From an uncultured Actinomycetes bacterium (GTDB taxonomy: Bacteria > Actinomycetota > Coriobacteriia > Coriobacteriales > Atopobiaceae), in the NCBI GenBank assembly GCA_900313905.1, contig OMTG01000076.1, forward strand, positions 1 through 34,640: a stretch of 34,640 bases of DNA. Direction: 5' to 3'. The notes beneath the pieces were generated by a model. That model did not search any database, was not told where the DNA came from, and worked only from the letters and a program-made list of their open reading frames with translations. A program made the translations under genes and the position numbers. Below are positions 8,213 through 17,710 of this stretch, piece after piece. Numbering within the stretch: the stretch's first letter is position 1; every line of letters begins with the position of its first letter.

Positions 8213-9706
8213 ATGACAGGCATGGCTAAGAAGAGAGAAGAGGGGAAGGGCGCCCCCACTTCCGGCGTTGCACGCTGGAATGCCTCAGAAGGAACAGGCA
8301 GCGCTCAGAAAAGGAAGGCTCCCCAGAAGAAGAGGCTTCATGGCAACGCACGGCGCTGGGCATCCACGCTTGTGGTGCTCGCAGCCGTCTGCATCGCCTG
8401 CGTGATCGCATTCACGCCGCTTTCGAGCTCCATCAACCAGGGCCTCGATATCCAGGGTGGCGTATCGGTGATCCTCACCGCTTCGAAGTCGGATGGATCG
8501 GCTCCGACATCGGATGAGATGGCCACGGCCACCTCGATCGTGCAGAGCCGCGTGAACTCGCTGGGAGCCTCCGAGGCGACCGTGCAGCAGCAGGGCTCGA
8601 ACTCCATCCTCGTGCAGATCCCAGGAGCGACCGATGCAGAGGAGGCCGTGCGGACGATCGGCCAGACCGGCCAGCTCGAATTCGTGCGCCTCGACGATAT
8701 CGGCGATGCTGATGCCCTGCTGAAGCTGGGCAATGGGCAGGAGGATGTGAAGCTCGCCGAGGGCTCCTACACCGCCTTCATGGACGGCTCCTACATCAAC
8801 GGCACCGAGGTCCAGCAGACCCAGTCGGGCGAATATGTCGTGAACATCACCTTCAACAGCGAAGGCGCCAAGATCTTCGGCGACGTGACGAGCGAGCTTG
8901 CCCCCACGAAGGGCCAGATCGCCATCGTCCTCGACGGCGTCGTGAAGAGCGCCCCTGCAGTCCAGTCGGCCATCACGGATGGCAAGGTCTCGATCTCGGG
9001 CAACTTCACGCTTGATTCCGCAAAGAGCCTGAAGACGGTCCTCGATTCCGGGTCGCTTCCCGTCACCCTGACCTATTCGGAGAGCCGCGTCGTCGGACCT
9101 ACGCTTGGCCAGGACTCCCTCCATCAGGGCATCCTTGCCATCGCGGTGGGCGTCGCGCTTGTCGTGGCCTACCTCTTCGTCTTCTATCGTGGCCTCGGCA
9201 TCCTGACGCTCGGCTCGCTTGCCTGCTTCGCCGTCCTCTATCTGGGGCTTCTGGCAATCCTCTCGAAGAATGGGCTCTTCAGCCTGACGCTTCCGGGCCT
9301 TGCGGGCATGGTGCTCACGACCGGTTCGGCTGCAGACTCCTCGATCCTGGTCCTCGAGCGCTTCCGCGAGGAGATCAGGATGGGCAAGTCGGTCAAGAAT
9401 GCCTCCATCACCGGCACGAAGCACGGCATCCGCACGTCGCTCGATGCTGATATCGTGACGCTCGTCTCCGCCATCGCGCTCTTCGCCTTCGCTGCTGGCA
9501 CCGTCAAGGGCTTCGGCCTCACGCTTGCCTTGGGCGTCGTCTGCGACATCGTGACGATGTTCTGCTTCAAGGCACCAGCGCTGCGCCTGCTTGCACAGTC
9601 CTCCATCGAACGCCATCCCGGCTTCTGGGGCATCCGCGAAGACCTCGAGGAGGCCGAGCGTGTCCGTGTCGAGCGTGGCGTGAAGGGAGGTGTGGCCCAT
9701 GCGTAG
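8213..9706 (+). CDS. secD: Protein translocase subunit SecD
   Basis: SecD, with SecF, is an RND-type membrane complex that uses the proton gradient to pull preproteins through SecYEG. The 497 residues have a basic cytoplasmic tail of about 50 residues and a first membrane helix (TLVVLAAVCIACVIAFTPL). The GLDIQGGV motif at about 77-84 and the periplasmic P1 domain (IVLDGVVKSAPAV) follow, and then five C-terminal helices. The signature TTGSAADSSILVLERFREE is near residue 368. ATG 8213 and ATG 8222 are both possible starts. The gene overlaps secF by 8 bases. yajC, often found between tgt and secD, is absent here. Confidence 0.95.
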   Translation: MTGMAKKREEGKGAPTSGVARWNASEGTGSAQKRKAPQKKRLHGNARRWASTLVVLAAVCIACVIAFTPLSSSINQGLDIQGGVSVILTASKSDGSAPTSDEMATATSIVQSRVNSLGASEATVQQQGSNSILVQIPGATDAEEAVRTIGQTGQLEFVRLDDIGDADALLKLGNGQEDVKLAEGSYTAFMDGSYINGTEVQQTQSGEYVVNITFNSEGAKIFGDVTSELAPTKGQIAIVLDGVVKSAPAVQSAITDGKVSISGNFTLDSAKSLKTVLDSGSLPVTLTYSESRVVGPTLGQDSLHQGILAIAVGVALVVAYLFVFYRGLGILTLGSLACFAVLYLGLLAILSKNGLFSLTLPGLAGMVLTTGSAADSSILVLERFREEIRMGKSVKNASITGTKHGIRTSLDADIVTLVSAIALFAFAAGTVKGFGLTLALGVVCDIVTMFCFKAPALRLLAQSSIERHPGFWGIREDLEEAERVRVERGVKGGVAHA

Positions 9707-10652
9707 CCACTTCAGCAAGGAGATCCAGTTCATGAAGCACAGGAGGGCCTTCCTGACCCTTTCCTGCATCCTGATCGTCCTCTCGATTGTCGGCATCTGC
9801 GTCCGCGGCCTTGTCTTCGGCATCGAGTTCATCGGTGGCACCGAGATCGACTTCCGTGAGACGGGCGACATCACGATCGAGCAGATGCGTGACGCCTTGG
9901 CGGGCGCCGATGAAGGTGAGGCGACCGTCCAGACGGCTGTGACCGATGGGCAGGCGGGCTTCCTGGTCCGCTCCGGCACGACCGACCCGCAGGTGGCCGC
10001 CAACCATGCCTCCCAGGTCGCCCAGACCCTGGGGCTTGCCGACGACTCCTACCAGGTCACGACCATCGGCCCTGACTGGGGAGCGGATGTCACCCGGTCG
10101 TCCCTCATCGCCTTCTTCGTTGCAATCGCTGCGATCATCGTCTATGTCTCGATACGCTATGAGTTCAAGATGTCGATCTCTGCCGTCATCGCCCTTGTGC
10201 ATGACCTGCTGATCACGATCGGCGTCTATGCCTGGACGCAGATGCCCGTCACCCCGAATGTCGTGGCGGCCCTCCTCACGATCATGGGCTATTCGCTCTA
10301 CGACACAGTCGTGGAGTTCAACCGCATCGACGAGAATGCGAAGCAGCTCTCTGACGGCGTGCACCACACCTACGACGAGATTGCGAACTTCTCGATCAAT
10401 GAGGTGATCGTCCGCACCATAAACACGACCATCACCTCGGTCGTCCCGGTCATCGCCATGCTCGCTATCGGCGGGTCCACCCTGCGCGATTTCGCCTTCG
10501 CGATGCTCGTCGGCGAGATTCTCGGCACCTACTCGAGCTTCGCGGTCGCATCCCAGATCCTCTGCATCTGGAAGGCACGGGAGCCCAAGTGGGCCAAGAT
10601 CGCTGCCAAGTATGGCTCTGGCGCACGGGTGACGAAGGCACCGGAGGTCTAG
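9699..10652 (+). CDS. secF: Protein translocase subunit SecF
   Basis: Membrane partner of SecD. The 317 residues contain a first helix (FLTLSCILIVLSIVGICV), the GIEFIGGTEIDF motif around 42-53, a periplasmic domain, and five further helices. The SecF signature appears as GYSLYDTVVEFNRIDEN near 197, where many homologues have SINDTVVVFDR. The ATG at 9699 lies inside the end of secD with GGGAGGTG at the right spacing, so the pair is translationally coupled. A GTG at 9690 is in frame but sits on that ribosome site. Confidence 0.95.
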   Translation: MRSHFSKEIQFMKHRRAFLTLSCILIVLSIVGICVRGLVFGIEFIGGTEIDFRETGDITIEQMRDALAGADEGEATVQTAVTDGQAGFLVRSGTTDPQVAANHASQVAQTLGLADDSYQVTTIGPDWGADVTRSSLIAFFVAIAAIIVYVSIRYEFKMSISAVIALVHDLLITIGVYAWTQMPVTPNVVAALLTIMGYSLYDTVVEFNRIDENAKQLSDGVHHTYDEIANFSINEVIVRTINTTITSVVPVIAMLAIGGSTLRDFAFAMLVGEILGTYSSFAVASQILCIWKAREPKWAKIAAKYGSGARVTKAPEV

Positions 10653-10657
10653 GCACT

Positions 10658-13600
10658 ATGGCTGGCCTCAAGGACAGCAGGCGCTGGGATGTGCTCCCGG
10701 GGGATGCTGCGGCCGAGGCGGAGCTTGCAGAAGCGCTGGACGTGCCACCTCTGGTGGCACGTGTCCTCATAGCCCGTGGCATCCGCACCGAAGCGGAAGC
10801 ACGGCGCTTCCTCGCTCCATCACTTGACCGCGACTGGCTCGATCCTTCGGTCATCCCGGGCATGGAGGAGGCGGCAGACCGTGTCGAGCGCGCCCTCGAT
10901 GCGGATGAGCATATCGCCGTCTTCGGCGATTTCGATGTGGATGGCATGAGTGCGACCTGCCTTCTGACCTTGGGCCTGAGGGCGCTCGGAGGCACGGTCT
11001 CGCCCTTCATTCCGAACCGCTTCGGGGAAGGCTACGGCCTCTCGAAGGAAGCGCTCGCCCGGGTGCAGGAGCAGGCGCATCCAGACCTCATCATCACGGT
11101 GGACAATGGCATAGCAGCAGGCGCAGAGGTCGCATGGCTCCTCGAGGAAGGGGTCGACGTCGTCGTGACGGACCACCATGAGCCGGGAGATCTCGTGCCC
11201 AAGGGGGTCCCCGTGACCGACCCGAAGCTCGAGGCAGGCTGCCCTTCGCGCGACCTTGCAGGCGCAGGCGTCGCGCTCAAGCTCGTGCAGGAGCTGGGGT
11301 GCAGGCGGGGAAATCCCGACCTCTGGCGGCACTATACCGAGGTCGCGACACTTGGCACCATCTCCGACATGATGGACCTCACGGGAGAGAACCGGGCGCT
11401 TGTGGCAGATGGCCTTGTGCGCATGCGCCAGACGGACCGCCCTGGCATCGTCGCTCTGGCTGCCACCTCTGGCGTGAAGCTCAACGAGGTGACGAGCGAT
11501 AGCCTGCCCTTCTCGCTCATACCGCGCCTCAATGCGGCAGGACGCATGGGGTCGACCGATGTGGCCTTCCAGCTCCTGCTCACGGACGATCCCAAGGAGG
11601 CCACACGCCTTGCCGGCAGGCTCGAGGCCATCAACAACGAGCGCCGCGAGATCGAGGCCTCGCTCACCGACGAGGCCATGGAGATGGCAGACGCCCTCTA
11701 TACCGGTGGGCGGATCATCGTCGTCGGCGGCGAAGGCTGGCATGAGGGAGTGAAGGGAATCGTGGCCTCCCGCATGGTGAACAGGTACCATGTGCCGGCC
11801 ATCCTCTTCACGATCTCGGACGGCGTCGCCCGCGGATCGGGCCGCTCGGTCGGCTCGGTCGACCTCTTCCATGCAGTTGAGCAGTGCTCCGACCTTCTCA
11901 TCCGCTTCGGTGGGCATGCCGGCGCGGTTGGTGTCACGCTCGATGCCGCGAACATCGATGCCTTCCGTGACCGCATGGAGGCGATCATGGATGCGCTGCC
12001 AGCCGAGCAGTTCGAGGATCGGGGCGAGGTCGCCGCTATCGTCGACCTGTCCGAAATCGACCTCGGCACGATCAATTCGCTCGAGATCCTCCAGCCCTTC
12101 GGCATGGGGAACAAGAAGCCGCTTCTGGGCGCCTGCGGGGTCATGATGAGAGGGAGGGCACGCGTCGGCACGAATGGGGACCATCTGCGGTTCGTTGCGA
12201 CCGATGGCACCCATGCGGTGCCTGCCATCATGTTCCGGACCCCGCATATCGAGAAGGCGGCCTCGTATGACGGGGCGGTGGACCTCGTCTTCGAGGCCGT
12301 GAACGAGACCTGGCAGGGCCGCACGAAGCCGAAGCTCATGGTGAAGGACATCCTCTACAGGACAAGCGATGCAGCACCAGAGGATGGCGGAAAGCAGCTG
12401 GCAGACGAGCTCTTCGACCGCTCTGCCGATGTGCTCTCTGCCCCTGAGCATCTGGGCATCGCCGAGGCGGAGAGCTTCATAACGAAGATGGTGGGGCTGA
12501 AGCGCCTGGCGGGAGGAGGGTGCCCGGTGAGCCTGGGCGAGATCCTCCAGATCCGTCCTGATGCAGAAGATCCCGATGTGGCCTCCCTTGCGCTCGTCGA
12601 GGCGGATGGGATGGCGGTCGGGCATCTCAGGAGCCAGATAGCGGCAGCCCTTGCCCCGTACGTCCTGGCAGGCGTCACGTATCATGCCGAGGTGCGCAAG
12701 ATCATGGTGGCGGCCCATGCAGATGAGCTCACAGCTGACATCCAGGTCATCCGCCAGACCGCACAGGCCTCATCGCCCACGCGGCAGGAGACGGGTGCCC
12801 AGGGGCGGCGCCAGGAGCTCTCGGAGCTTGGCCCAGATGCCCTCACGCGCGAGCTCTGCCGCACCTTCATAGGCGACCATGAGCTGCTGCCAGCGCAGCG
12901 CGAGGCGCTCCGTCTCCTCGCAGAAGGGAAGTCCTGCTTCTGCGTGATGGCGACAGGAAGGGGCAAGTCGCTCATCTTCCATGTGCATGCGGCCCGGATG
13001 GCGCTTGCCGAGCACAGGGCGTCGGTCTTCATCTATCCGCTGCGCGCCCTCGTGGCAGACCAGGCCTTCCACCTTTCGGAGGCCTTCGGCTCGCTTGGCA
13101 TGAGCGTACGGGTGCTCACCGGCGCAACGGAGAAGGATGAGCGGGAAGACATCTTCTCTGCCTTGGTGGATGGCGCCCTCGATGTGGTGCTGACGACGCC
13201 TGAGTTCCTCTCCATCCACCGGAAGCGCTTTGCTGAGGGAGGACGGATCGGCTTTCTGGTCGTCGACGAGGCCCACCATGCTGGCGCTGCACGCTCAGGC
13301 CAGCGCGAGGCCTATCTCGACCTGCCTGACATCCTCGAAGCGCTTGGGCATCCGAGCGCCCTGGCTGTGAGCGCCACGGCCTCCACGCCCGTAGCGAAAG
13401 AGGTCTGCCGGCTGCTCTCGATCCCGGACCAGCAGGTCCTCATCGACAGGACAGCCCGCACGAACCTCACCATTGATGACAGGCGCGAGCTGCGCGACCG
13501 CGATGCTGCGCTCGTGCACCTGGTCTCCTCGGGAGAGAAGTGCGTCGTCTATGTAAATTCGCGCGAGCAGTCCGTGAAGGAGGCGAGGATGCTCCGGCAT

Positions 13601-14323
13601 TGCCTGAGCGACCTCGCAGAGCATATCGGCTACTACAACGCGGGCCTCTCCCGTGCAGACCGCTCACGGGTCGAGCGTGCCTTCCGCGAAGGGGACCTCA
13701 CCTGCATCGTCGCGACATCGGCCTTCGGCGAGGGCGTCAACATCCCGGACATCCGCCATGTGGTCCTCTACCACATGCCCTTCAGCGAAGCCGAGTTCAA
13801 CCAGATGTGCGGACGTGCCGGCAGGGATGGGAAGCCCGCGACGATCCATCTGCTCTTCGGCAGCCGCGATGCCCGCATCAACGAGCGCATCATCTGCGCC
13901 CAGGCGCCGGAGCGGGAAGACCTCGTGGTGCTCTACAAGGTCCTCATGCACGAGAGCAGGGCCTCGAGGGCTGCAGGCTTCGATGGCAGCATCTCCCTCA
14001 ACAATGCGGACATCGCCGAGCTCTGCCGCGACAGCGACCATAAGACGAACATCGATGAGGGGGCTGTCTCGTCGGGCATCGGCATATTTCGGGAGCTCGG
14101 ATTCCTCACGACGAGTGGATATGGTTCGATGCGGCGTATACTCATGGCAATCGCACCGGCGCGCATGGATCTCGAAGCGTCCATCCGGTATCTCGAAGGC
14201 CAGCGTTCCCGCGAGGATTTCGGGCAGTTCCGGGACTGGATCCTCACCTGCACCGCACAGGAGATGCTGCACAACGTGTGCCGGCCGATCGTGCCACGCT
14301 TTGGCCAGACCGTCGACGGATAG
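10658..14323 (+). CDS. recJ: RecJ exonuclease fused to a RecQ-like DEAH helicase
   Basis: A 1221-residue fusion. The N-terminal half is RecJ, the 5'-3' single-strand DNA exonuclease. It has VFGDFDVDGMSAT (DHH motif I) around 87-99, VVVTDHHEPGD near 168, the DHHA1 RFGGHAGAVG near 419, and an OB-type region after about 490. A linker with an unassigned region (about 580-735) follows. The C-terminal half is a superfamily 2 helicase: MATGRGKS (Walker A) near 765, VVDEAHHA near 868, VSATAST near 905 and NQMCGRAGRDG near 1049, closest in style to RecQ. A winged-helix-like tail ends the protein. GGAGG precedes the ATG, which lies 6 bases after secF. The frame is continuous through the junction. It would couple unwinding with 5' resection. 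Confidence 0.9.
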   Translation: MAGLKDSRRWDVLPGDAAAEAELAEALDVPPLVARVLIARGIRTEAEARRFLAPSLDRDWLDPSVIPGMEEAADRVERALDADEHIAVFGDFDVDGMSATCLLTLGLRALGGTVSPFIPNRFGEGYGLSKEALARVQEQAHPDLIITVDNGIAAGAEVAWLLEEGVDVVVTDHHEPGDLVPKGVPVTDPKLEAGCPSRDLAGAGVALKLVQELGCRRGNPDLWRHYTEVATLGTISDMMDLTGENRALVADGLVRMRQTDRPGIVALAATSGVKLNEVTSDSLPFSLIPRLNAAGRMGSTDVAFQLLLTDDPKEATRLAGRLEAINNERREIEASLTDEAMEMADALYTGGRIIVVGGEGWHEGVKGIVASRMVNRYHVPAILFTISDGVARGSGRSVGSVDLFHAVEQCSDLLIRFGGHAGAVGVTLDAANIDAFRDRMEAIMDALPAEQFEDRGEVAAIVDLSEIDLGTINSLEILQPFGMGNKKPLLGACGVMMRGRARVGTNGDHLRFVATDGTHAVPAIMFRTPHIEKAASYDGAVDLVFEAVNETWQGRTKPKLMVKDILYRTSDAAPEDGGKQLADELFDRSADVLSAPEHLGIAEAESFITKMVGLKRLAGGGCPVSLGEILQIRPDAEDPDVASLALVEADGMAVGHLRSQIAAALAPYVLAGVTYHAEVRKIMVAAHADELTADIQVIRQTAQASSPTRQETGAQGRRQELSELGPDALTRELCRTFIGDHELLPAQREALRLLAEGKSCFCVMATGRGKSLIFHVHAARMALAEHRASVFIYPLRALVADQAFHLSEAFGSLGMSVRVLTGATEKDEREDIFSALVDGALDVVLTTPEFLSIHRKRFAEGGRIGFLVVDEAHHAGAARSGQREAYLDLPDILEALGHPSALAVSATASTPVAKEVCRLLSIPDQQVLIDRTARTNLTIDDRRELRDRDAALVHLVSSGEKCVVYVNSREQSVKEARMLRHCLSDLAEHIGYYNAGLSRADRSRVERAFREGDLTCIVATSAFGEGVNIPDIRHVVLYHMPFSEAEFNQMCGRAGRDGKPATIHLLFGSRDARINERIICAQAPEREDLVVLYKVLMHESRASRAAGFDGSISLNNADIAELCRDSDHKTNIDEGAVSSGIGIFRELGFLTTSGYGSMRRILMAIAPARMDLEASIRYLEGQRSREDFGQFRDWILTCTAQEMLHNVCRPIVPRFGQTVDG

Positions 14324-14332
14324 GAGCCACAT

Positions 14333-16648
14333 ATGGCAGAGACCAACGCTATTCCGAATGCGGACAACTGGCGTCTTCTGGAGGTCACCTGTTCGCGCTA
14401 CATGGATGAGGAGGCCTTGGCGAAGATTGGCCGGGCCTACCGATTCGCTGCCGAATTCCACAAGGACCAGCGCAGGCGCTCAGGAGAGCCCTACATCAAC
14501 CATCCTGTCGAGGTGGCGCTGATCCTCGCCGACAAGCTCAAGATGGACGAGGACTCGATCTGCGCCGCGCTGCTGCACGACACGGTCGAGGACACCCCCG
14601 CGACGCTCTCGGACATCTCCGAGCAGTTCGGGGATACGGTCGCCGAGCTCGTGGACGGCGTAACGAAGCTCACCTCGATCGAGGTCGACTCGATGGACGA
14701 GAAGCAGGCCCTGAACCTGCGCAAGATGTTCCTGGCGATGTCGAAGGACATCCGTGTCATCATCATCAAGCTCGCAGACCGCCTGCACAACATGCGGACG
14801 CTTGCGGCGCTTCCGCCCGACCGGCGCATCTTCAAGGCGCATGAGACGATGGATGTCTATGCGCCGCTTGCCGACCGCCTTGGCATCAGCTCCATCAAAT
14901 GGGAGCTCGAGGATCTTGCCTTCTACTACCTCGAGCCTGAGGAGTACCAGCGCATCGCCCGCATGGTGCAGGATTCCCGCGCCCAGCGCGAACAGGACAC
15001 CGACGAGGCCATCAAGGTCCTCGACGACGAGCTCAAGCGTGTCGGCATCCAGAACTTCCAGATCACGGGCCGCCCGAAGCATCTGTGGTCCATCTACCAG
15101 AAGATGCTGCGCAAGGACCTCGAGTTCTCTGACATCTATGACCTGATCGCCCTGCGCGTGATCGTGCATACGGTCGGGGAATGCTATTCGGTGCTCGGTG
15201 CCGTGCACTCGCTCTGGCATCCGCTCCCAGGACGCTTCAAGGACTACATCGCGACCCCGAAGGCGAACCTCTACCAGTCCCTGCATACGACCGTGATCGG
15301 TCCCGATGCCCGGCCCATCGAGATCCAGATCCGCACGGTCCAGATGCATGAGCAGGCCGAGTACGGCATCGCTGCCCACTGGCTCTACAAGAAGGCCGGC
15401 AACTCCAAGGGCCTCATGAGCGCGGATGACAAGGACATCGATTCTGCCATCAACTACATCAGGAAGAACCTCGAGTGGACGACCGAAGGCGACATCGACG
15501 ATGCGCATGAGTTCCTGAACAACCTGCGCGTCGACCTCTTCGAGGATGAGATCTTCGTCTTCACGCCGAAGGGCGAGGTCCTGAGCCTGAGGCGCGACTC
15601 CACCCCGCTCGATTTCGCCTATGCGGTCCATACGGAGGTCGGCAACCATTGCGTCGGGGCCAAGGTCAATGGCACCGTCGTGCCGCTCACCTATCGCCTG
15701 AAGATGGGCGACCGCGTGGAGATCCTGACGAACAACAATGCGAAGCCATCCCGTGACTGGGTGAACATCGTGGCCACCCCTTCGGCGCGCGCCAAGATCA
15801 GGAAATACTTCGCAAACGTGACCCGTGCCGACGATATGGAGACAGGCAGGACGGAGCTTGCTCACGAGCTCAGGAAGCGGGGGTATGGCATCTCGACGCC
15901 CCGCGTCACGAAGGCCTGCGAGAAGGTCCTGCCGCAGTTCGATGTCCATTCGACCGACGACCTGATGGCATCGATCGGCGCAGGCAAGGTCACAGCGAAG
16001 ATCGTCGCGAACCGCCTCGAGGAGATCCTCACCGAAGGCGCGGCGGAGGGCAATCCGCAGAGCCAGATGCAGGCTGAGCGCGAGAAGGAGATGCAGCGCG
16101 CCATCGAGGAGGACCGTCCCCTCATCAAGCCGCCAAAGCCGACGCGCGAGGAGCGCAAGAAGCGCTCCAACTGTGGCGTCATCGTGAAGGGCGATCCCGA
16201 TCTGATGGTGCATCTGGCACACTGCTGCAATCCTGTGGCAGGAGACGATATCGTGGGGTTCGTGACGAGGGGTCGGGGCGTCTCGGTGCATCGTGCGAAC
16301 TGCCCGAACGTGAAGAGCCTGATGGACCATCCCGAGCGCATGATTCAGGTCGAATGGGATACGTCGGGTGCCACGGAGTTCCAGGTCGAGATCGTCGTGG
16401 AGGCCGGAGACCGCATGGGGCTCCTCAAGGACGTGACGATCGCCATCAACGATTCGGGCGGCAACATCCTTTCCGCTGCCACCCAGACCTCCGATTCAGG
16501 CATCGCCCGTCTGCGCTTCCTCATCGCCATATCCGATGCAAGCATCCTGATGCCGCTTCTGGCCAATGTGAGCCGGGTGCCGTCGGTCTACGATGCACGC
16601 CGCATCAAGCCGGGCGAAGGATCCAGCCAGATGAAGTGGAGGGTGTAG
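14333..16648 (+). CDS. relA: Bifunctional (p)ppGpp synthetase/hydrolase Rel
   Basis: Makes and degrades the stringent-response alarmones. The 771 residues show the full long-RSH order. The HD hydrolase has HDTVEDT at 82-88, with the metal-binding site intact. The synthetase follows (SDIYDLIALRVIV near 265, EQAEYGIAAHW near 339), then a TGS domain (IFVFTPKGEVLSL onward, about 404-460). Next are a helical region, the Cys-rich zinc-finger segment (HLAHCCNP...HRANCPN, about 626-655) and a C-terminal ACT domain from about 679. Both active sites look complete, so bifunctional Rel is the natural reading. AGGAG lies 6 bases before the ATG, and the gap after recJ is 9 bases. Confidence 0.96.
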   Translation: MAETNAIPNADNWRLLEVTCSRYMDEEALAKIGRAYRFAAEFHKDQRRRSGEPYINHPVEVALILADKLKMDEDSICAALLHDTVEDTPATLSDISEQFGDTVAELVDGVTKLTSIEVDSMDEKQALNLRKMFLAMSKDIRVIIIKLADRLHNMRTLAALPPDRRIFKAHETMDVYAPLADRLGISSIKWELEDLAFYYLEPEEYQRIARMVQDSRAQREQDTDEAIKVLDDELKRVGIQNFQITGRPKHLWSIYQKMLRKDLEFSDIYDLIALRVIVHTVGECYSVLGAVHSLWHPLPGRFKDYIATPKANLYQSLHTTVIGPDARPIEIQIRTVQMHEQAEYGIAAHWLYKKAGNSKGLMSADDKDIDSAINYIRKNLEWTTEGDIDDAHEFLNNLRVDLFEDEIFVFTPKGEVLSLRRDSTPLDFAYAVHTEVGNHCVGAKVNGTVVPLTYRLKMGDRVEILTNNNAKPSRDWVNIVATPSARAKIRKYFANVTRADDMETGRTELAHELRKRGYGISTPRVTKACEKVLPQFDVHSTDDLMASIGAGKVTAKIVANRLEEILTEGAAEGNPQSQMQAEREKEMQRAIEEDRPLIKPPKPTREERKKRSNCGVIVKGDPDLMVHLAHCCNPVAGDDIVGFVTRGRGVSVHRANCPNVKSLMDHPERMIQVEWDTSGATEFQVEIVVEAGDRMGLLKDVTIAINDSGGNILSAATQTSDSGIARLRFLIAISDASILMPLLANVSRVPSVYDARRIKPGEGSSQMKWRV

Positions 16649-17293
16649 ATGGCAGAGCTCCGACAGTTCGTGGTAAGCCCCTTTGCAACCAACTGCTATG
16701 CGCTTGTGAGCAACGGGAAATGCATGGTGATCGATCCTGGCGATCAGGGCGCCCGCATAGCCGAAGCGCTCTCCGATGTGGAGGTCGAGCTGATCGTCTG
16801 CACCCATGGGCACAACGACCATGTGTCGGGTGTCCGTGCCCTGAAGGAGGCGACGGGTGCCCGCTTCCTCATGCCAGAGGCAGACTACGAGTGGGCAAAG
16901 GAGCATTCCGGCAAGGTCGATGGATCGGGGATTGCGTACGGCGAGCAGATTCCCGATGCAGATGGCCTCCTCAAGGGAGGGGAGACCATAACGTTGGATG
17001 GCATCTCCTTCGAGGTCGTCCCTACGCCGGGCCATACACCGGGCGGCATCGTACTGCTCGGTCCTGGCCTGGCATTCACCGGGGATACGCTCTTCCGGGG
17101 CTCCTGCGGCCGCACCGACCTGCCAAGGGGAGACCATGGGGAACTCATGGGGTCGCTCAGGATGCTCAGGGAGAAGATTCCTCCGGAGACCGATCTCTTC
17201 TGCGGACACGGCGAGGCGACGACCATGGCGGAAGAGCTGAAGCGCAATCCGTGGCTGCAGGAAGGGCCGCTTGCCTCCGATGGAATCCATTGA
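16649..17293 (+). CDS. Metallo-beta-lactamase-fold hydrolase, glyoxalase II-like
   Basis: A 214-residue binuclear metal hydrolase. THGHNDHVSG (His53, His55, Asp57, His58), PTPGHTPG (His129), FTGDTLF (Asp146) and CGHG (His187) complete the metal site. This short form resembles the YcbL/GloB2 group rather than full glyoxalase II, which carries an extra C-terminal substrate domain missing here. The substrate is probably a thioester or similar small molecule, but the sequence does not say which. The ATG begins directly after the rel stop, with GGAGGG 5 bases upstream, so it is translationally coupled to rel. Confidence 0.88.
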   Translation: MAELRQFVVSPFATNCYALVSNGKCMVIDPGDQGARIAEALSDVEVELIVCTHGHNDHVSGVRALKEATGARFLMPEADYEWAKEHSGKVDGSGIAYGEQIPDADGLLKGGETITLDGISFEVVPTPGHTPGGIVLLGPGLAFTGDTLFRGSCGRTDLPRGDHGELMGSLRMLREKIPPETDLFCGHGEATTMAEELKRNPWLQEGPLASDGIH

Positions 17294-17404
17294 TGGACTC
17301 ACGACCTTCCCGAACTGCGCCAATGAGGACAAAATCCAATGATTTCAAAATAGTTGGATCAAGTCCTCGGGAAGTATGCTATTGTATCTCTCGCACCAAG
17401 CCAT

Positions 17405-17495
17405 GTCGGAGTGGCGGAATTGGCAGACGCGCTAGCTTGAGGTGCTAGTGACTGACTAAAAGGTCGTGCGGGTTCAAGTCCCGCCTCCGACACCA
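17405..17495 (+). tRNA. tRNA-Leu (anticodon GAG)
   Basis: Class II cloverleaf: the acceptor GTCGGAG pairs with CTCCGAC, the anticodon stem CTAGC/GCTAG encloses loop TTGAGGT (anticodon GAG), and a long variable arm and a T arm with GGTTCAAGTCC are present. CCA is encoded. It reads CUC/CUU leucine codons. Confidence 0.95.
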
Positions 17496-17504
17496 GAGAA
17501 TTCA

Positions 17505-17526
17505 GAGGCCCGCAAGGGCCTCTTTT
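17505..17526 (+). terminator. Terminator after tRNA-Leu(GAG)
   Basis: The stem GAGGCCC/GGGCCTC has a 4-base GCAA loop and is followed directly by TTTT. It lies 10 bases after the CCA end. Confidence 0.9.
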
Positions 17527-17574
17527 CGTATCTTGGCAGCCTGTGCATAGGCACTCCCAACAGGGATTTTGCTG

Positions 17575-17603
17575 TTGTCCTTGCGGGGGTGGTCTGTTAA
17601 AGT
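17575..17603 (+). promoter_or_regulatory. Promoter of tRNA-Leu(CAA)
   Basis: TTGTCC (4/6), a 17-base spacer, then TAAAGT (4/6) preceded by TGT as an extended -10. Initiation near 17610 leaves a 14-base leader before the tRNA. Confidence 0.65.
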
Positions 17604-17623
17604 AGAAATGTCTTTTCAAAGAC

Positions 17624-17710
17624 GCCCGAGTGATGGAATTGGTAGACGTGACGGACTCAAAATCCGTTGGCAGCAATGCCGTGTGGGTTCGAGTCCCACC
17701 TCGGGCACCA
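17624..17710 (+). tRNA. tRNA-Leu (anticodon CAA)
   Basis: The acceptor GCCCGAG pairs with CTCGGGC, and the anticodon stem ACGGA/TCCGT encloses loop CTCAAAA, giving anticodon CAA for UUG. A long variable arm and GGTTCGAGTCC in the T arm make it a leucine class II tRNA. CCA is encoded. Its 3' half is repeated in decayed form at 18332. Confidence 0.95.

Noticed and set aside
8285-10003. Minus-strand frame of 572 codons opposite secD/secF
   Set aside because: It is an antisense shadow of two certain genes, with His/Arg/Asp-rich composition and no ribosome site.
10820-12718. Minus-strand frame of 632 codons opposite recJ, and similar long frames opposite rel, pncB, argS and rho
   Set aside because: In high-GC DNA the strand opposite a real gene is often open. 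None of these shows a family motif, and the plus-strand genes are unmistakable.
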